Of a stretch of DNA of 64,000 nucleotides, positions 58,490-64,000 are shown piece by piece. The position numbers were made by a program, and so were the translations under genes. Source of the DNA: Torymus aiolomorphi (taxonomy: Eukaryota > Arthropoda > Insecta > Hymenoptera > Torymidae); assembly GCA_036365515.1 (NCBI GenBank), contig CM070877.1, forward strand, positions 66,959,522-67,023,521, given 5' to 3'. The notes beneath the pieces are model-generated. The model ran no database searches. It was not told the DNA's origin and saw nothing but the letters and a program-made list of their open reading frames with translations. Position 1 is the stretch's first letter, and each line of letters begins with the position of its first letter.

Positions 58490-61015
58490 GCGCACAGTGG
58501 GCTTTTTTCATTTTTTTTATTTTGTCAAAATCAAATATTTTTGGACCCACAGGAGATACGGAGATGTTTTTGGTGTCATTTTGAAGGTAGAATTGTAGAA
58601 AATTATTAGCGAACCTCTATCTTGACCTTTAGACATTCAAAAAAAGTACCAAATGTCGAAAATTTCTGAGAAATGAAATTCGTGAGTTTCGGTCGTTTGA
58701 CGAAAAGTTATAAACGGACTTTTAATTCACGGATATATAATCTCTGACTGTGACAAAACAGGCGATCCATAAAACTCCATAAAATCTTATTGAAGAAGTC
58801 AAGTATTTAAAATTTTACATCTGTAAAATGGTTTTATATGTGATTTGGTACTGTGTGTGTGTAAAAAAGAAAATAATATAAATAAAAAATATGAAATAAA
58901 ATAATAATAAAATATATAATAAAATAATATATAATATAATGTATAATATATTATAAAATATATAAATAATATTTTATGTTAAAAAAATTTAGTTTTACAT
59001 TAAATAAAAAAAACCATTTGTACAATTTAATAAATAATATTTATTTTCTCTATTGATATTACTATGTTTATTTTTTGATACATATAAACAGAAAAATACT
59101 GTCATACATTGAATGCTTTCGAAAAATTAATAATAATATATAACTCAAGTATTAATAGAGTTAATGATACATACTTAACATTATATAATATTATTCTTGA
59201 AAAGTATTTCAGTACAAAATGGCTCTTTCAAAATAATAAATTGATATACGTATACACATTGTACGTAGTACAATATCAGACAAACGTGATTTTTAGTTGA
59301 TCAAAAGAAATAAAACTAATGAAATATTAAGTGATCTTACATATTGATATTAAGCTCATAATGTGTATACCTATATCAATTTATTATTTTGAAAGAGCCA
59401 TTTTGTACTGAAATACTTTTCAAGAATAATATTATATAATGTTAAGTATGTATCATTAACTCTATTAATACTTGAGTTATGTATTATTATTAATTTTTCG
59501 AAAGGTTTCAATGTAAGACAGTATTTTTCTGTTTATATGTATCAAAAAATAAACGTAGTAATTTCAATAGAGAAAATAAATATTATCTATTAAATTGTAC
59601 AAATGGTTTTTTTATTTAATGTAAAACTAAATTTTTTTAACACAAAATATTATTTATATATTTTGTAACGGGCTAAAAGCTGTCCTCGGTGCGCTATATC
59701 TCAACGCGGACTTACCGATTAACGGCGCAGCAATTGACAGGCGCGAGCACTTGCTCGTGCCAACCCTCGGCGAACAGCGGCCTCGCCGCCTCGTACTGTT
59801 GCTCGCCGTCGGCTGCTTTCAGCAGCAGCCGCGCCTTTACGCTCCGTTACAACGCGCGACACCGTCGTCGCGCTCTCTCTCAAGCGTGCTGCCCCAGCTA
59901 CTCAGCTATCACGCGAGTACTACGTACTTGCGACCGCGGAGGCCGGCGGTATTCTTCACCGTGCCACCGAGTAGGGAATTGAAAGTAGGATGCGTGAAAT
60001 AATACGCGAACGAGTAAAAGCAACGAATTATCTTTATTGCCCCTGGAGGCTGTACACTATTTACACGCGCGGCGCGTACTCTAGGTACGCACCGATTCGG
60101 GTGGTGCGTCCGCGCACGCGACGTACGTGTGTGCAACTACACACACACACAAAAGCCCCCGGAGAAACACGAGGACAAGCCAGACTCAATTCGCGAAGCC
60201 TCATGCCGAAATCGACGGCCTTGCCTTCGCCAAGGCCGCGGCATGTTTACATTTTCGAGCATCTATCCGTGTGTATATCGTGCGTTGGAGATCGGCTCAA
60301 TCCGAACTCTGTGTTCGCGCACATATACACACCCAGCGCGCCTGCCGTTACAATTTTATAATATATTATACATTATATTATATATTATTTTATTATATAT
60401 TTTATTATTATTTTATTTCATATATTTTACTTATATTATTTTATTTTTTACACACACACAGTACCAAGTACATATAAAACCTTTTTACAGATGTAAAATT
60501 TTAAACACTTGACTTCTTTAATAAGATTCAGCGTACGATTTTATGATATATTTTCAAGTGCTATATTGCAGATATTATTTAGTTAACAAGAATTGAATAG
60601 AGAATTGAGAGCAGACAATATGAAGTTAGGTAAAAAAAATCGAGGAAAAAATCCATAAAACTCCTTTTTTCCAATTGTAGCTCATTTTTTAATGTCAAAC
60701 TCGATAAAAAAACAGGAGTTTTATGGATCGCCTGTTTTGTCATAGTCAGAGATTATGTATCCGTGAATTAAAAGTCCATTTATAACTTTTCGTCAAACAA
60801 CCGAAACTCACGAATTTCATTTCTCAGAAATTTTCGACATTTGGTACTTTTTTTGAAAGTCTAAAGGTCAAGATAGAGGTTCGCCAATCATTTTCTACAA
60901 TTCTACACAGTATTACCTTCTAAATGACACCAAAAACATGTCCGTATCTCCTGTGGGTCCAAAAATATTTGTTTTTGAAAAAAAAAAATGAAAAAAGCCC
61001 ACTGTGCGGCGTGAG
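58490..61015. repeat. Nested large inverted repeats
   Basis: Outer arms: CACAGTGGGCTTTTTTCATT (58493) is inverted at about 60992-61011, and similarity continues through GGACCCACAGGAGATACGGA and CTGACTGTGACAAAACAGGC to about 58870/60450. Inner arms: 58965-59235 is inverted at about 59390-59660, around AGGGCT-free AT-rich DNA such as GTATTTCAGTACAAAATGGC. The two pairs make a palindrome disrupted on the right side by the nested LTR. Confidence 0.8.
59664..60352. mobile_element. Solo LTR-like insertion, 689 bp
   Basis: TGTAACGGGCTAAAAGC to GCCTGCCGTTACA with a perfect 4-bp duplication ATTT (59660-59663 and 60353-60356). GC-rich in AT-rich surroundings. Ends resemble those of the 1.08-kb solo LTR but the bodies differ. 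Contains no credible gene. Confidence 0.75.
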
Positions 61016-61169
61016 CGTGCGCGCACATGTTCTTGGACAAACGGAGCTGAGGCGCGGTCCTAACCTCATTCGGTGCCCTGATCATAGCCTGTAGGTATAG
61101 CTTAGTGACGAGGCACATCAGCCCCGTTACAGTATGAATCATGGTTTCAAATAGATTGTTGTACAATAG

Positions 61170-62060
61170 TTTCTAAAACTGTAAATGTTCACGAATTTAT
61201 GGACGTACTGGGAGAAAAATTAATAAAATTAAAATCTCACGATTTTTTTAGCTAAGAAACAATTACTTTTTGTATGTAAGTTAAAAAACAAACTTCAAGA
61301 GGGAGAATTTCTTGTGTATTGCGATTCTGCAGAAAATTATGCATTTGTTATACAAAATTCTACATAATCGTTCCACTGGAACAACAACGAAGCAACTGTT
61401 TTTGCAGTTATGGTGTATCATAAAGAAAATAAAGAACTTAAACATGTAATCATTGATGAGATTTCTGACAATCTAAACCATGATAGTGTTGCCATTTAAG
61501 AATATCAAAAAATTGTAATGTCTTACCTCAAAACTAATTTCATAGTAAAAAAGTCTATTATTTCACTGATTGAGCAGGTCAGCATTTTAAAAATAAATCT
61601 AATTTTCAAAATCTTTTTCATGAGAAAGATTTTGGTGTTCAGCTTAGTGGCATTTTTATGCCAGTGCGCATGGTGAAGATGCATGCGATGGTATAGAGAC
61701 TTAAAAAGAGGTGCAAAACGAGCCAGTCTACAAGTTTCTTCTAATAATCATATTTTAACGCCAGAAGCTTTATAACTGGGCTAAAGATTATTGCAAAGAA
61801 ACCAAAGTTTTTTATAGTAGTCAAGAATCATCTGAAGACACTGTCTTGTAACTAAAACCAGGACTGGATAAGCCTAAATCCATACCAGACACGTTACAAT
61901 ACCATGCTATTATTCCAATGGATGAAAGTATGTTGCAGTTCAAAAAAACATCTTTAAGTTCTGAATGTCAAACCGTCCCGAGAAAAAATGTTAGAAAAAA
62001 CAAAGAAAAATTATCTGCACTGAGAAAAGAGCGTTGGTATAGTTAGTATATTGCTGTTAG
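61170..62060 (+). pseudogene. Transposase-like protein, C-terminal part
   Basis: Resumes after the insertion with VHEFMDVLGEKLIKLKSHDF and continues VCKLKNKLQEGEFLVYCDSA, ENYAFVIQNS, a stop, SFHWNNNEATVFAVMVYHKE, HVIIDEISDNLNHDSVAI, a stop, EYQKIVMSYLKTNFIVKKS. D in CDSAENY and D in ISDNLNHD are candidate metal-binding residues by analogy with DDE transposases; this is inference. Beyond about 61600 frames are heavily broken. Belongs with 56969-57758. Confidence 0.6.
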
Positions 62061-62110
62061 TCATGAAACTCTATTTTTTTATAAGATAACCGATAAAATA
62101 TTATTCATAG

Positions 62111-63230
62111 ATTACAAAAAATTCAAAAGAACAGGTAAAGATTATGAAATGTTATTAGGTAGCGTGGCAGATCTAGTCCACGCGAGGTACCGCGCAATAC
62201 CGCGTGCAGGAGAAGCGGTGCATCTATACTCTTTCGCGCTCTATTTCACGAAGAAAACCTCTTGAGCAATTTTTGGAAAATATTATTTTCTATGTAAAAA
62301 ATGCTTAGCTTTCGATTTAAATGGTCAAAAAAATATTAAAACTATACTTTTTCGGTCATAAGTTGTTTTTTAGTTTTTAAGGTGAAAATGGAGAATTCCG
62401 GAAAAACTGACTGTATCATTGGAAAACTGAGAAAAAATACGTCGGAAACGCTTATCAAACAATTTTTTTAGGTACATTTTGGTATCATAAACATGCGTTC
62501 GAAATAGCACGATTTGGGGCTCGAGGGCCGCGCTGGGGCAGTTGACGTGAAACGCCTAATATATACCCTTGTATTTATATACAAATTAATTTATTGTATA
62601 GAGGAGGTAAGGTAAAATTGTTAGTAAAAAATGATCAAGGAGCGCGGGAGCGCTCCGAAGGCAAGTAACAGTCAAACAATGCAGAAGAGGCCTAAGGAGT
62701 GACCCGTGCCTTATATTCTTTGATATGAGAGCGCGAAAACTTTGATCGCGTTGTATTTTATCTATGCAGAATAAATATCTAGCATAATACACTTGTTGAA
62801 ATCTATGTTCATTAAGCTAGAAAAATTTGAAGGTTTTATTCAAAAATATTGTCTCATTTAAGAGATATTGAGTATCAAAGAATCAGACTGGTCGATTCCG
62901 ATCTTTAAATTTTTTCCTTTTCTTTCATCAGACCTGCATCCGCTTCCGATCACGTGATACGTATAACGTCACGTGACCCCATACGACCCAGCGTGTATAT
63001 ATATATATATATATATGTACACCGTATCCATCGACCTAACCTTATTTACATATAATCGACCTAACCTTATATTTACATATAATAACATGTCAGTATTTTT
63101 TTATTATACACACAGATATATATATTACAAATGTTATCATATCGTGATCATATCGTGATATCGTGAGTTAGTATAAATTAGTTAATAATATGTAAAAATC
63201 TCAAATAGTCAACTGGTGATGAGAAGAATT
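62111..63230. other. No gene recognised
   Basis: Mixed-composition DNA with a small palindrome GGAGCGCGGGAGCGCTCC (62639-62656), a (TA)n run at 62995-63017 and two nearby copies of CGACCTAACCTTAT (63032-63067). Confidence 0.5.
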
Positions 63231-63451
63231 TATCTATTCTTCGTGTATCAATCAATCAATGGGAAAATAACTTTTATTAGATAAGTACTTACTGGCTAAA
63301 TGTTAAATGGCTAAAATCATTTTGTAAAATTGATACTTTGTGTGAGTTTTTTTTTTACAGATTTTTTATAGATATTATACCAGAATTATACCAGAAGATT
63401 TTTTTCGAGTCCTTTTGGAAATATAGGGATAAGGAGTTCTAATCGTGTAAT

Positions 63452-63588
63452 GTGTCTGAAAATTTTGAATTAGCAAAAATGAACGACTGCCCTCATGACC
63501 CTGGTTGTTATTTTATTATTAATGGACAACAAAAAATTATTTTAATACATGAACAGACGCTTAGGAATAGAATAATTTATATTAAAGA
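63452..63588 (+). pseudogene. RNA polymerase III subunit 2-like fragment, copy 1
   Basis: Open frame VSENFELAKMNDCPHDPGCY followed by FIINGQQKIILIHEQTLRNR and IIYIK. This matches the E-F-A-K-L-N-E-C-P-x-DPGGYF region near the N-terminal third of POLR3B/RPC2, with Cys replacing the second Gly of DPGG. The upstream MLRSSN-type segment is out of frame and the unit is cut by the tandem duplication at IIYIK. Non-functional. Confidence 0.65.
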
Positions 63589-63797
63589 TTTATCTATTCT
63601 TCGTGTATCAGTCAATCAATGGGAAAAATAACTTTTATTAGATAAGTACTTACTGGCTGAATGTTAAATGGCTAAAATCATGTTGTAAAAATTGATACTT
63701 TGTGTGATTTTTTATTTTTACAGATTTTTTACAGATATTATACCAGAAGATTTTTTTCGAGTCCTTTTGGAAATATTGAGATATATGTATAATATAG

Positions 63798-64000
63798 CCA
63801 ATAATGTTAAGGAGTTCTAATCGTGTAATGTGTCTGAAAAATCTAATTTTGAATTAGCAAAAATGAACGACTGCCCTCATGACCCTGGTTGTTATTTTAT
63901 TATTAATGGACGACAAAAAGTTATTTTAATACATGAACAGACGCGTAGGAATAGAATAATTTATATTAAAGAAGATAGTAAGAATATATATAGCACTACT
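63798..64000 (+). pseudogene. RNA polymerase III subunit 2-like fragment, copy 2
   Basis: PIMLRSSNRVM (63798-63830) matches the POLR3B PIMLRSSN segment. A frameshift of +2/-1 then precedes SEKSNFELAKMNDCPHDPGC and YFIINGRQKVILIHEQTRRN. Unlike copy 1 it continues past IIYIK with EDSKNIYSTT to the window end. A stop lies just before PIML unless a splice site (TATAG|CC) is used. Probably a pseudogene fragment; whether the functional gene lies further right is unknown. Confidence 0.65.

Larger units (their letters stand above)
57759..61131. mobile_element. 3.4-kb insertion with nested palindromes, TGTAACGG...CGTTACA ends
   Basis: Begins TGTAACGGTTACTCC and ends GCCCCGTTACA, flanked by CTAT (57755-57758) and GTAT (61132-61135), a one-mismatch candidate duplication. 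Similarity of the outer gene stops at both points. The interior holds a (TA)n (57860-57899), a ~134-bp direct duplication (57966-58215), inverted arms 58490-59100 / 60400-61010, an inner inverted pair 58965-59235 / 59390-59660 and a nested solo LTR-like element. No coding region found. Class uncertain. Confidence 0.55.
56950..62110 (+). mobile_element. Decayed DNA transposon of an unassigned family
   Basis: Defined by a transposase-like gene in two parts (56969-57758 and about 61170-62060). It is interrupted by the 3.4-kb insertion 57759-61131. Termini were not identified. Confidence 0.5.
63231..64000. repeat. Tandem duplication, 360-bp offset
   Basis: TATCTATTCTTCGTGTATCA starts at 63231 and again at 63591. 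Both units continue through TTTTACAGATTTTTTA, AGAAGATTTTTTTCGAGTCC and a Pol III-like segment. Unit 2 contains about 35 bp (around 63775-63808) and 6 bp (near 63845) missing from unit 1. The window ends within or just after unit 2. Confidence 0.9.

Noticed and set aside
59689..60477. Arg/Ala-rich frames of 75-127 codons
   Set aside because: They sit inside the GC-rich 689-bp LTR-like element and overlap in several frames.
63032..63067. Telomere-like CCTAACCTTA strings
   Set aside because: Only two copies, 22 bp apart and not a pure CCTAA array.

Overview
This is a transposon-saturated stretch of an animal nuclear genome, most likely an insect. Only about 0.8 kb looks like host coding sequence: two in-phase exons of a kinesin-3 motor gene of the KIF13/Khc-73 type at 114-938 (+). 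The last ~0.8 kb carries two tandem, frame-broken fragments resembling the RNA polymerase III second-largest subunit. The insect assignment rests on the Khc-73-like sequence and on the transposon content. I cannot name a species.

Layout. 1-938: KIF13 exons. 939-2430: intron-like sequence with a small repeat. 2430-7617 (-): decayed Ty3/gypsy retrotransposon with a foldback element in its gag. 8761-14092: (TA)n-bounded DNA transposon of ~5 kb with long terminal inverted repeats (TIRs) and a broken transposase. 14095-29368 (-): one old OTU-helicase Helitron split by a solo LTR, a 5.2-kb element in a TTAA site, a small (TA)n element and a 3.8-kb mariner-like element. 29393-29830: short repeat clusters. 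29865-39870 (+): a Jockey/CR1-like LINE split inside its endonuclease by a 5.3-kb Helitron-type insertion. 39874-46858 (-): a second Helitron whose helicase is split by a foldback. 46859-51654: mostly unrecognised AT-rich DNA. 51655-55470 (+): a third, deleted Helitron. 55480-56556: a second copy of the solo LTR. 56950-62110 (+): a decayed transposase-like gene split by a 3.4-kb nested insertion. 63231-64000: the Pol III-like fragments.

How it works together. Nothing here forms an operon or pathway. The elements once moved themselves: the Helitron protein (OTU, Helitron N-region, PIF1-type helicase) plus a small accessory protein, the LINE ORF1 and ORF2, and DDE transposases. All those I can follow are broken by frameshifts, stops, deletions or insertions. 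The order of insertion can often be read directly, because removing an inner element rejoins the outer reading frame or matches an empty site elsewhere in the window.

Most notable: short (TA)n-associated elements built from clustered ACTTATGCAGAC motifs, some with an 18-bp core; a mariner-like element with minisatellites between each TIR and its transposase and AGGTCA-type half-sites in its TIRs; a small Helitron-linked protein with a duplicated WDP(V/T)QN motif; and a Helitron non-coding region with strong hairpins sharing one 15-mer. All coordinates were read by eye; boundaries given with 'about' can be off by tens of bases.
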